DNA from: JBBATK01 sp039810585
GTDB taxonomy: Bacteria; Bacteroidota; Ignavibacteria; Kapaibacteriales; NICIL-2
Reading direction: 5' to 3'
Assembly: GCA_039810585.1 (NCBI GenBank)
Contig: JBDHXF010000013.1
Coordinates: 1-64,000, forward strand
DNA: 64,000 nt
Shown here: positions 26,652-35,083 of the stretch, one piece after another
Layout: each line of letters opens with the position of its first letter
Numbering within the stretch: the stretch's first letter is position 1
The notes under the pieces: model-generated
The model's database searches: none
The model's input: the letters and a program-made list of their open reading frames with translations, nothing else
What the model was told of the DNA's origin: nothing
Program-made: the position numbers and the translations under genes

Positions 26652-27710
26652 ATGAAACACGTATGGTATGGACTCCTTGCAGCAATCATGATGATGCTTG
26701 GTGTTGAGCGCCTCAGCGCGCAGTCTGCATTCGCTGTTGTCAAATCCAACGGCACGACTATCATAGCCGGGTCACTGAAGTCAGCGATCGACACCGCTGC
26801 AAATGGCGACATCATTTACCTGCCTACCGGAAGCATTGATGTCACCGGAGTGAAAGTGAATAAAGGGGTACACTTGATAGGAGCCGGATACTATCCCGAT
26901 TCGTCCGGTGCTGCAGCACAGTCTATGCTGGCCGGTAGCTTGATTATCGTGAGTGGAGCAGACGGAGGTTCCGTACAAGGAGTATTTGTGAACGGCTCGA
27001 TTACCTTTGGCACAAATCAGAATGATTGTGAGGTGCACAACTATGTTATTCGAAGGAATTACATAGCCAGCGCCTTGTATCTCTCGTATGCATGGAATAC
27101 AGCCACGAATGGCTCAAACTTCACCATTACGGAGAACGTGATTAATTATGGTTTTTGTGGCGGCTTAGCAAACAATGTCATGTTTTCGAATAACATTCTT
27201 GTTCAATTGACGCAGCTCTTCCGACCGCTTACCACTATAAAGAATGCAACGATTGCAAACAACGTGATCATTCCATTGGACAGTTATGTTTCCAACGATG
27301 TGTCGTTCTCAACATTCAAGAATAATATCATCGTTCTGGGCACCCTTGGCTACGTCAACAATTATCAAGGGAATATCTATCTCAATAATCTACACTGCAG
27401 CACGACCGGTTTAAATAGCTATGGCGTAGTGCAGAGTAACGGCAATGTGTACATCGAACGTGAGAAGATTTTTGTCAAGCAGAACGGAGGATCGTACTTG
27501 TACTCGGACAACTATCATCTCCTGGCAACTGCACTCAGCGCTATCTCCGGCACCGACGGCTCTCAAGTGGGAGTCTATGGAGGACAGTATGCGTGGAAAG
27601 ACGGAGGACTTCCTCCGAACCCTGCGATACTTCAAGCTAAAGTCGCGTCAAAAACAAATGCAAAGGGAAAACTCGACATTGAGTTCAAAGTTCAAGCTCA
27701 AACCAAGTAA
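26652..27710 (+). CDS. Exported parallel beta-helix protein
   Basis: The 352-residue protein has a signal peptide ('YGLLAAIMMMLGVERLSAQS') and then a right-handed beta-helix pattern: short strands ending in Asn ladders such as 'FTITENVINYGFCGGLANNVMFSNNILV' and 'NATIANNVIIPLD'. The opening 'LKSAIDTAANGDIIYLPTGSIDVTGVKVNKGVHLIGAGYYP' is the usual start of pectate-lyase-like/NosD-like helices. No catalytic residues can be assigned, so it may be structural or sugar-binding. A GGGAGG ribosome site precedes the ATG. The end lacks a T9SS sorting domain, but the gene is 11 bp upstream of one that has it, so the two are probably one operon. Confidence 0.75.
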   Translation: MKHVWYGLLAAIMMMLGVERLSAQSAFAVVKSNGTTIIAGSLKSAIDTAANGDIIYLPTGSIDVTGVKVNKGVHLIGAGYYPDSSGAAAQSMLAGSLIIVSGADGGSVQGVFVNGSITFGTNQNDCEVHNYVIRRNYIASALYLSYAWNTATNGSNFTITENVINYGFCGGLANNVMFSNNILVQLTQLFRPLTTIKNATIANNVIIPLDSYVSNDVSFSTFKNNIIVLGTLGYVNNYQGNIYLNNLHCSTTGLNSYGVVQSNGNVYIEREKIFVKQNGGSYLYSDNYHLLATALSAISGTDGSQVGVYGGQYAWKDGGLPPNPAILQAKVASKTNAKGKLDIEFKVQAQTK

Positions 27711-27721
27711 TCGGAGGACCT

Positions 27722-30700
27722 ATGAAAAAGCTCTTGTTAGTCTGGCTCCTCCTTCTCATGCCGGGAGTTGGCTTTGCTCAGCGAATAGTGGGTTTCGAAT
27801 ACTGGTTTGATGCACAGTATAGTCAGAAGTTGACAAAATCGGTATCAGCGGCCGACGGTTTAAGTACCATTGTCGAGTCGCTCGATGTGCCCACCTTGAA
27901 CGATGGCATGCATTTCTTGTCCATCCGATTTAGCGACAATAACGGGAAATGGAGTTGTGTGAGCGATTACGCGTTCTTTAGAGCAGGTGTATCGACGGCA
28001 ACAGATCCCCGCATCACGACACTCGAATATTGGTTTGACGCTGACGTTGCGAAAAAGACGAGCGTTAGTGTCGTGACGGCTAATGATGTTGTCACGCAAT
28101 CCATAGACCTGGCATCCATAGCGTCCGGTATTCACTGGCTTTCGATGCGCTTTCAAGACAACAACGGACTGTGGTCTGGTGTAAACGACTATGTGTTTTT
28201 TAAAGCCGCCTCGAGCGTGAGCGACACCGTTCGGATTACGAAGTTTCGGTATTGGTATGACTCTGATGTGCAGCATATCGTGGAGGCCAGCATCGCCACA
28301 CCGGCAACGATGATTGAGTTGCAAAAGTATATTGATATCACGTCGGGTTCTCCGGACCAGTTTCCACTGTCCTTGCAACTGCAGTTTCAAGATAACACGG
28401 GACTATGGAGCGCTGTGTACACGAAAACCTTCCAACCCGAGCCGTCATTCGAAACCTATCGGACACTGAACTCCGTCTCTTTTCGCAATACAACGAACTT
28501 CTCTCGCATGTTCAGGTGGAATTTTGGTGACGGAAGCACGGATACTACTGCAAATCCGCATCACGTGTATCAGTATCCCGGGGTGTACACGGTAACGCTG
28601 ACGGCGACTAATTCCATGGGCACGAAGGATACATCGGAAGTAGTGGAGATCAAGGGATTGCGAGAAGTAGTCGCCAACAGAGCCGGAAACACCGGCGATG
28701 TGTCTCTCTTAGTGTACGGCGGCGGATTCGATAGAGACGCGAGTGTATGGCTGGAAGGACCGGAGACAATACATGCCGATACGTCGTACGTCGAACGCCT
28801 TGATGCTGTGTACGGTCGCTTTGATCTGCGAGGAAAAAGTTTGGGGTTATACGACGTAGTCGTCCAGTTTCCCGGTGATACCGTGATGAGGCTGCCAAAA
28901 GCATTTACCATCGAAGCCGGGACAAAGCCGCAACCCTTTGTGAGTATCGATGGTCGAAACAAGATTCTGTTTAATCGTTGGCAAAGTTATCAGATTACCA
29001 TTGGAAACAGTGGTAATGTCGACGCCAGTGGCGTGCCGTTGTTCATCGTGATATCGAAGGCAGACGGGATGCAAGTGGACTTCACAAACCTCAACGTCGC
29101 GCTTGCGCCTGCCTCTGTTGCAGCCGGTCTGCAGTATCTGTTAGACACGATACCGCTTCGATGGGATATCGATGAGTTGTTTGGCGAGGCATTTAATGGT
29201 TCATTATATGTGTTCTACATTCCGTCTATTCCTGCCAATTCCAGTCGCTCTCTTGAACTCCGCATCAGGACCAATCAAAGCTTCAGACTGTATTCATGGA
29301 TGAACGAGCCGTATTTCCAATCACCGTTCGACGATGCAGTAGCATCGTGTATCAATGAGGCGATTGCTTGGTATGCGCTTGAGAAGGGATTGGATCTTGG
29401 ACTCAAATTCATACCTGGAGCAGGCTGTTTGAAGAACATTGGGAAGGAATCATACGGTATGATGACGCGGGTGATCGAGCGCAAGATCGGAAAGGACGCT
29501 AATGGAAAACCGTACAAAGGTTGGGGCGACTGGGCATGGGGCTGGGGTAACTGGATAGCAGACATGACTGCCATTGGAGTTGGCTGCGCAATGGATGTGT
29601 TTCCGCCTACCAAAGCTGCAAAGTTTGCGTATGCCTCCTACAAGACCATCATAGAACTAAACAAGATCAAAAAAGATGTTCGCAAGCTGGCATCAGCAGA
29701 TGAAAAATGTCGTGAAAAATTCAAGCACCTATCCAAGAAAGACCAGTCGGTGAGTGCCGTGAGCTCCTTTGATCCCAACGAGTTGGTTGGTCCGTCTGGC
29801 TACACCGAACAACGATACACCCACAACCAGGGAACCTTTGATTACACGATATTTTTCGAAAACAAAGCATCAGCCACCGCACCGGCTCAGGAAGTCATCA
29901 TTCTCGATACGTTGGATCCACGAGTGTACAATCTCTCGACATTCAGCTTCGGCGCATTTGCCTATGGAGGAAGTGTCAATCATCCACTCAGCTCCATACA
30001 CCACTTCACCGTCACGATCGACTCAGTTCGTAACGGCGCTGATATTCTGCGGGTGAACGGTAGCGTGGATACATCCTCGGGGATCGTGACGTGGCAGTTC
30101 ATTACTCTCAATCCCGCAACGATGGATTATCCGGATGACCCTGATGCAGGCTTCCTACCGCCCAACAAGGTCTCTCCCGAAGGGGAGGGCTATGTTTCCT
30201 TTAGTGTTAGACCGCGATACCCTAACGTGGAAGACTCAAGTATTGGGACACGGGCAAAAATCATCTTTGATCTGAACGAACCCATCTTTACGAATAGCTA
30301 TGCGAACAAGCTTGATTTGACGCCGCCCGTCAGTAGGCTCACAGCTGTGTATTCCACCGCGTTAGCAGATTACTATCGCTTTAGCGTTGAAGGGTCGGAC
30401 GCTCGGAGTGGAATTCGATACTACACATTGTACGGTTCGCGCAACGATAGCGCCTACATCCCGCTGATGATTTCACCAGATCGCTCCTTCTACTTTCAAT
30501 GCGATTCCGGAGTAGTCTACCGCTTCTTCACGTTGGCTACCGATAGCGTTGGTAATGAAGAAGCAATGAAAACACAGTATGAACAAAGTACCTTTACGGT
30601 AGCAGTGCAGAATGACCGAAATACGAAGATCGGCGACGAGATCCAGGTTTATCCTAATCCCGCCGGCTCGACTCTGACCATTAGCTATACAGCGCTGACC

Positions 30701-30889
30701 GAGGGTTCGGTTGACCTCTGCGTTAGTGATCCTCTGGGACGCAGCTGCGTTCAATCACACTCTCTGTTCTCGCAGCAAGGCGCTAATGTCAAAACCATTA
30801 ACGTTGAGACAATTCCGACCGGACTGTATCTGCTCAACCTCAGGACGCCGACAAAAACACTGACGACAAAGATTCTGATCTCTCGCTAA
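27722..30889 (+). CDS. Large T9SS-secreted surface protein with PKD domain
   Basis: The 1055-residue protein has a signal peptide ending about 'GVGFAQ'. Three ~85-residue repeats follow, each with 'YWFD(A/S)' at the start and 'F.DN.G.WS.V' near the end (residues about 20-240). Next is a PKD domain ('FRWNFGDGSTDTTANPHHVY', about 250-310). A unique region (about 540-670) holds a Trp/Gly-rich stretch 'GWGDWAWGWGNW'. Then comes a domain starting 'FDPNELVGPSG' with 'FDYTIFFEN', common in secreted proteins of this phylum. The last ~80 residues are a T9SS type A sorting domain: 'VYPNPAGSTLTISY' ... 'GLYLLNL' ... 'KILISR'. It is probably anchored on the cell surface or released. GGAGG precedes the start. 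Confidence 0.85.
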   Translation: MKKLLLVWLLLLMPGVGFAQRIVGFEYWFDAQYSQKLTKSVSAADGLSTIVESLDVPTLNDGMHFLSIRFSDNNGKWSCVSDYAFFRAGVSTATDPRITTLEYWFDADVAKKTSVSVVTANDVVTQSIDLASIASGIHWLSMRFQDNNGLWSGVNDYVFFKAASSVSDTVRITKFRYWYDSDVQHIVEASIATPATMIELQKYIDITSGSPDQFPLSLQLQFQDNTGLWSAVYTKTFQPEPSFETYRTLNSVSFRNTTNFSRMFRWNFGDGSTDTTANPHHVYQYPGVYTVTLTATNSMGTKDTSEVVEIKGLREVVANRAGNTGDVSLLVYGGGFDRDASVWLEGPETIHADTSYVERLDAVYGRFDLRGKSLGLYDVVVQFPGDTVMRLPKAFTIEAGTKPQPFVSIDGRNKILFNRWQSYQITIGNSGNVDASGVPLFIVISKADGMQVDFTNLNVALAPASVAAGLQYLLDTIPLRWDIDELFGEAFNGSLYVFYIPSIPANSSRSLELRIRTNQSFRLYSWMNEPYFQSPFDDAVASCINEAIAWYALEKGLDLGLKFIPGAGCLKNIGKESYGMMTRVIERKIGKDANGKPYKGWGDWAWGWGNWIADMTAIGVGCAMDVFPPTKAAKFAYASYKTIIELNKIKKDVRKLASADEKCREKFKHLSKKDQSVSAVSSFDPNELVGPSGYTEQRYTHNQGTFDYTIFFENKASATAPAQEVIILDTLDPRVYNLSTFSFGAFAYGGSVNHPLSSIHHFTVTIDSVRNGADILRVNGSVDTSSGIVTWQFITLNPATMDYPDDPDAGFLPPNKVSPEGEGYVSFSVRPRYPNVEDSSIGTRAKIIFDLNEPIFTNSYANKLDLTPPVSRLTAVYSTALADYYRFSVEGSDARSGIRYYTLYGSRNDSAYIPLMISPDRSFYFQCDSGVVYRFFTLATDSVGNEEAMKTQYEQSTFTVAVQNDRNTKIGDEIQVYPNPAGSTLTISYTALTEGSVDLCVSDPLGRSCVQSHSLFSQQGANVKTINVETIPTGLYLLNLRTPTKTLTTKILISR

Positions 30890-30944
30890 GGGAGCTGTGC
30901 AGAGTCCGTCAGTTTCGACGTTCAATTTCAACCGGTTTAGTATT

Positions 30945-30988
30945 GCAAAGCCCTTGATCGAAAAGCTACCTCAAGGGCTTTGCTGTTT
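30945..30988 (+). terminator. Hairpin terminator of the 26652-30889 operon
   Basis: A perfect 13-bp stem (GCAAAGCCCTTGA with TCAAGGGCTTTGC, 13-nt loop) lies 55 bp after the stop and is followed by TGTTTAT. The T-run is short but the stem is strong. The rest of the 674-bp gap to 31563 holds one repeat copy (31220-31312) and no gene that I can support. Confidence 0.65.
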
Positions 30989-31219
30989 ATGCGACGTAGT
31001 TTCAGGAGTTTTTGCGACAGAGTTGGGCAATTACATCTAATAGGCGAGTAGCGAGCCCCCGTGAAAAGTGCGCATGCACAGATTCACTGTCTCAGCTTAA
31101 AAATGATTCCGTTAATGTTCCGAACAGATCTTCCCAACGCTTAAGCCGCAAGTGGATCTTTAAACACACTCCAAAACAGCGTGTGACTGGCAGATACTTC
31201 GAAAACTCCAACTCGAAGT

Positions 31220-31312
31220 GATCAGCAAGAGATTCTTGTTCGCCTCCTTCCATTTCACCGCCTCCTACGCCACAACCCGGTTGGCTCCGGGCCCTTGTCC
31301 TTTGCCGGATAA
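31220..31312 (+). repeat. 93-bp dispersed repeat, copy 1
   Basis: This 93-bp stretch recurs at 34507-34599 with the same length and orientation and few differences. It includes GATTCTTGTTCGCCTCC, CCTCCTACGCCACAA and a CCCGG-TTGGCT-CCGGG hairpin. The copies bracket the BNR gene and the small gene at 34043, so the interval could be a mobilised or inserted block. Confidence 0.8.
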
Positions 31313-31563
31313 CGTTGGAAATTCCAAAGACCACAGCCAGAGATATAGGCTCCTAGGTAGTGTACACACCAGTACCGACAAAAAACGACTGAAATCGAGT
31401 CGGAAGATGCTGCCCTTAGCTTCGCGATATGGCATGTTGAGCAGCACTCACATTCGAATAGGAATACGTTTGGAATCTGCATATTTTAACAGGTACGAGT
31501 GAGTTTCCCAAGCCTTTATCGTTTGGAAAGTTACAGAGCCTATTCACATTCGAAAGCATCACG

Positions 31564-33480
31564 ATGCAGAACTCCGCTTGCTTGTCCGTGCTTAGCTTTT
31601 TGATCCCAGGTCTGTTTGGGTGGACCAATTGTTTCAACGCACAGGCGCAGCAGGCACATCCTGTCCATCGCCGAGCTATACGGGAGATGATTGAAGAAAA
31701 GTTGAGAATCAATCCGGATAGCTTGCGCTCGTTCTTGAGCAATCCGCAGGAGTATCGGGATCGACATCGAAGTGATGATGACGAGCGCACGCAAGTCGAT
31801 GGTGCACAGATCCAGGCGATTGCGAACACAAAAATTTCGACGCAGCCTCAGACGGAGATGGAGGTGCATGCAGCCGTTAATCCAACGGATCCCGATAACA
31901 TCGTGTGTGCTGCAATCTCTCCAACTTCAAATCCATTGGTCTGCCCTATCTACTATACACACGATGGTGGAAGCACGTGGCAAAAAAGTAGTTTCCGTAG
32001 TATCCAACATGGCGCAAAGGGAACACTTTTAGGTGGAGGTGATCCGGTTTTCGCCTTTGATGACAGCGGTACACTTTATTTCACGTGGATCGACTCGTAT
32101 CAACCTACTAACGATAAAAATCTTCAAAACATGGAGCTCTACTGGGTGCAGTCCACAGATGGTGGTGCAACGTTCCAGCGCGATGAGACCAAGGATGGAG
32201 TATTTCTCGGTAAAGTTGTCAATCAAGACTATGGAGATTCACTGTCGCAGGTTATCGACAAAGAATGGATCATGACCGACAACAGTACGTCACCGTATCG
32301 TGGCAATCTCTACGTGGCTGCTCTCCAGACCAAAGTCAACGAATGGTATATCCGGCTTCGTAAAAAGAGTGCGTTGAAGGATCAATTCGAGAGTGAGGCA
32401 GTGACAGCTCTTGTGCCAAACATGAGCTACTCACAAGAGTGTTCTTTAGATGTCGATACACTGGGACGAGTCCATATGGTTTTTTGTGCCAGTCTAGTAG
32501 GGGATACCGTCAATAGAGGATCGTGGTATTGGCGCCTTTACGATGCGGTCTCAGCGGATGGAGGACAGAGCTTTGAAAGCGTAAACCTCATCTCGAAAGC
32601 GTTCATTATGTCCTACGACTCAGCCACCGACTCGTTCTTGAATATCCCGGTCGGAGCCGCCAGCGCTGATGCCCTGCCACAAGTTGTGTGCGACAAACGA
32701 GGATCTGCGTCACGTCCTGCTACGAATTTCATATACACGGTGTGGACAGCTTCCGGAACAGATTCAATAGGCAGTCTTGGAATGGATGTGTACTTCTCGC
32801 GTTCCACAGATGGAGGTCGGACTTGGTCAACACCGTTTATTGTTAATGACGATGCCAAAGAGCATTGTTCACAGCTTTATGCATCAATTGCCGTAAATGA
32901 AGATGGTAAAATCGTTGTGGCGTGGTATGATAGACGGGGGGATGCTGCAGATAAAAAAGGACATTACTATATGGCCATGTCCTTCGATAACGGCATCAGC
33001 TTCACACCGAACTTTCCAATTACGACACAAGTGACGGACTTTTCAAAGTTCACTGGCTATTATGCGCGAGCCACTGGTGAGTATAACCAGGTTGTTACTA
33101 CAAAAACGCACGCCATTACTTTTTGGGGTGATGGACGAAGCGGCATTGCCCAAGTGTACATGGCAAAGGTGCCCTTTGATTCTACCTTACTTGGTGTTGA
33201 GACCGTACAACCTATTGATAATGATTGGAGTCTCACATCCATTACACCCATGCCTGTGCACGATCAAGGGGTACTGTCAGTACAGTCAGCCAAGGATCGC
33301 GCCATCGATGCCTCGCTCTTTGCTCTTGACGGAAGTGTAGTCTACAATTTTGGTCGCTTCGTCACGCACAAAGGCAGCGATCATATTCCCTTAAAATTTC
33401 CGGATCTTAGCCGCGGCTTATACATTCTGCGCTTGAAATGTGGAGAGCAGTCGATTATATCTCGGATACTGATCGATTGA
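31564..33480 (+). CDS. T9SS-secreted BNR/sialidase-fold protein
   Basis: The 638-residue protein has a signal peptide ('CLSVLSFLIPGLFGWTNCF') and then a six-bladed propeller with several Asp-box (BNR) motifs: 'THDGGSTWQ', 'STDGGATF', 'SADGGQSF', 'STDGGRTW' and 'SFDNGISF'. A T9SS sorting domain closes it: 'ITPMPVHDQGVLSV' ... 'LFALDGSVVYN' ... 'LSRGLYILRLKCGEQSIISRILID'. The catalytic Arg triad of true sialidases was not recognised, so a binding or structural role is as likely as hydrolysis. It stands alone between repeats. Confidence 0.8.
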   Translation: MQNSACLSVLSFLIPGLFGWTNCFNAQAQQAHPVHRRAIREMIEEKLRINPDSLRSFLSNPQEYRDRHRSDDDERTQVDGAQIQAIANTKISTQPQTEMEVHAAVNPTDPDNIVCAAISPTSNPLVCPIYYTHDGGSTWQKSSFRSIQHGAKGTLLGGGDPVFAFDDSGTLYFTWIDSYQPTNDKNLQNMELYWVQSTDGGATFQRDETKDGVFLGKVVNQDYGDSLSQVIDKEWIMTDNSTSPYRGNLYVAALQTKVNEWYIRLRKKSALKDQFESEAVTALVPNMSYSQECSLDVDTLGRVHMVFCASLVGDTVNRGSWYWRLYDAVSADGGQSFESVNLISKAFIMSYDSATDSFLNIPVGAASADALPQVVCDKRGSASRPATNFIYTVWTASGTDSIGSLGMDVYFSRSTDGGRTWSTPFIVNDDAKEHCSQLYASIAVNEDGKIVVAWYDRRGDAADKKGHYYMAMSFDNGISFTPNFPITTQVTDFSKFTGYYARATGEYNQVVTTKTHAITFWGDGRSGIAQVYMAKVPFDSTLLGVETVQPIDNDWSLTSITPMPVHDQGVLSVQSAKDRAIDASLFALDGSVVYNFGRFVTHKGSDHIPLKFPDLSRGLYILRLKCGEQSIISRILID

Positions 33481-33784
33481 TGCATACAGTTCTCCGCCCG
33501 TTTCTCGGTCAGCCCTCGCTGCCAATAGAAACATGGACACAAACGGTAGCAGGAACTTTCTTTAAGTCCTTCAAAGTGGTGTCGGCGATTGAGAGTGTTC
33601 AGCCTCGCGACTATCATCACGCAAGCGCCCTGGTGTTTCGGTACAATGAGTTCTCTTACAACCGTCATCGGTCACACTCATCGCCGGGGTACAAGAGTCC
33701 GGTTGACTTTGGACGAGATCTGCGATTGGTCGCACCGGCCACGCGGACGCACCTTCGCCGGTCAAGCGTATCAGTTTTCAGAGG

Positions 33785-33958
33785 GAACTGGCATGTTTGT
33801 ATTGAACCTGAGTGCGTCGCTTTGATCGGCGTTTCCAACTAGTATGCTCACGCCTGCCCCGCCGACACACCGTCGCCAAACAACAGTGCCTGGTATGAGC
33901 GAGAATTGGCATGTTTGTATTGATCGTGAGCGCGTCGCTTCGATCGGCGTTTCCACTC
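33785..33958 (+). repeat. Two copies of a 56-bp repeat, 118 bp apart
   Basis: Copies at 33785-33840 and 33903-33958 share GGCATGTTTGTATTGA, GCGTCGCTT and GATCGGCGTTTCCA with few differences. A CGGAGGCGCCTCCG palindrome (33965-33978) follows. The surrounding gap (33481-34042) holds no supported gene; short frames over the repeats translate to similar peptides ('NWHVCI...GVS') but lack a start and context. Confidence 0.7.
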
Positions 33959-34042
33959 AATGCGCCGGAGGCGCCTCCGAGTCAAGAAAAGTGCTCGCTC
34001 GTCGCCTCATCAACGGACCTCTTTCACCATTTATAGCACACC

Positions 34043-34450
34043 ATGAAGTACACAATCGGCACGAAAGACAAGCCACTGGCGCTTAAAACACCTGCGCAGA
34101 CCTCGGAGTACACTATGTATCTGGATCAAAAAGATGACAAGACCATGCTTGTGTGCACGGTTGGGAAGACGGTCCTGCACTATGACGCGCAGATCCTCGA
34201 CGATTTGCAGGCCATGCTCAAGCAGCACGGCGACTGGATGGACCTCGGCAGCGCCGACGAGCAAAAGTCACCCAGAGAGGGCACCGTCGAAGCATGGGGT
34301 CGCGCCGAGTCTAATCCCGTTGGCGGTTGGTATGGTCTCAAAAAGGGCCTGCGCGGCCGCGTCGGCATGTACATCCCGCCTCTCATGGAAGCACTCGGTC
34401 TAGCGGAACTCAGCCATGAAGCCAAAGACAACAGAATGCGCGTCAAATAG
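34043..34450 (+). CDS. Small conserved-looking hypothetical protein
   Basis: The 135-residue protein is not recognised with certainty. It opens with strands ('MKYTIGTKDKPLALKTP', 'YTMYLDQKDDKTMLVCTVGKTVLHYD'), has a helix ('AQILDDLQAMLKQHGDWMDLGS') and a central 'GTVEAWGRAESNPVGGWYGLKKGLRGRVGMYIPPLMEALG' that looks like a conserved core rather than random translation. No signal peptide or membrane segment is seen. Codon use looks like that of core genes. It lies between dispersed repeats and has no obvious partner. Confidence 0.6.
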   Translation: MKYTIGTKDKPLALKTPAQTSEYTMYLDQKDDKTMLVCTVGKTVLHYDAQILDDLQAMLKQHGDWMDLGSADEQKSPREGTVEAWGRAESNPVGGWYGLKKGLRGRVGMYIPPLMEALGLAELSHEAKDNRMRVK

Positions 34451-34506
34451 TCGCGCTCTGGCATTCTGACATTCCTGCTGATCACTCGAACATTCCGTTT
34501 CTATAC

Positions 34507-34599
34507 GATTAGCAGGAGATTCTTGTTCGCCTCCTGCCACTCCACATCCTCCTACGCCACAACCCGGTTGGCTCCGGGCGGTTGTCCTTTGCCGGATAA
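34507..34599 (+). repeat. 93-bp dispersed repeat, copy 2
   Basis: The partner of 31220-31312: same length, orientation and hairpin. It lies in the gap before the cyclase operon. Confidence 0.8.
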
Positions 34600-35083
34600 A
34601 TCGGAGTGTATTCTGACGACCCTGCACGGTTGCGAAAGCGTCAATGTGTTTGACCTGTGGGTGCAGATGTAAATTCTTCAAACTTGAGTCAAAAACTGGC
34701 AAATCCAAGCTGCGCAACTGCCTCCCACGCGGTGGCCCTCAGGCCATTTCCTCCAATCCGAAGCCTCTCCATTGCCTCCTCACAGTTCTGCTGAACACAA
34801 GCCTCGCGAATGTCATAAATTGAGCTTTTCCGCGTAACGGCAGTTAGGTTTGTCCCCGTATGGATTGGTGTATGATGCATTGCACGCACATGAATGTGCC
34901 GTGCTGCTCAGTCCGCTTTCGTGGCTACGGGATGACATTACTACGTCTGCACGCATGGAAGAAGCGAGCGCCAAGCGAGCGATGAAGAAGAGTCAGGTAA
35001 TGACGAGGCGACCGCACGCGATGCAAGGAGAAGACTGGCGTGCCGGGCGAGGGGGGAGTGTAGCACTTTTGATGTATTCACGC
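34600..35083. other. Upstream region of the cyclase operon
   Basis: The reading frame of the first cyclase is open back to a TTG at 34850, but those residues look non-coding, and a TPR-like N-terminus begins at the ATG at 35084. The operon promoter must lie here; no TAnnTTTG or TATAAT-like box stands out. No other gene is seen. Confidence 0.45.

Noticed and set aside
31092..31829. Minus-strand ORFs around the BNR gene start
   Set aside because: They cross the 93-bp repeat and the BNR coding region; composition and lack of a ribosome site argue against genes.
34850..35083. Long N-terminal extension of cyclase 1 from a TTG
   Set aside because: The extension has no TPR pattern and looks like translated intergenic DNA; the ATG at 35084 begins a TPR-like helix.
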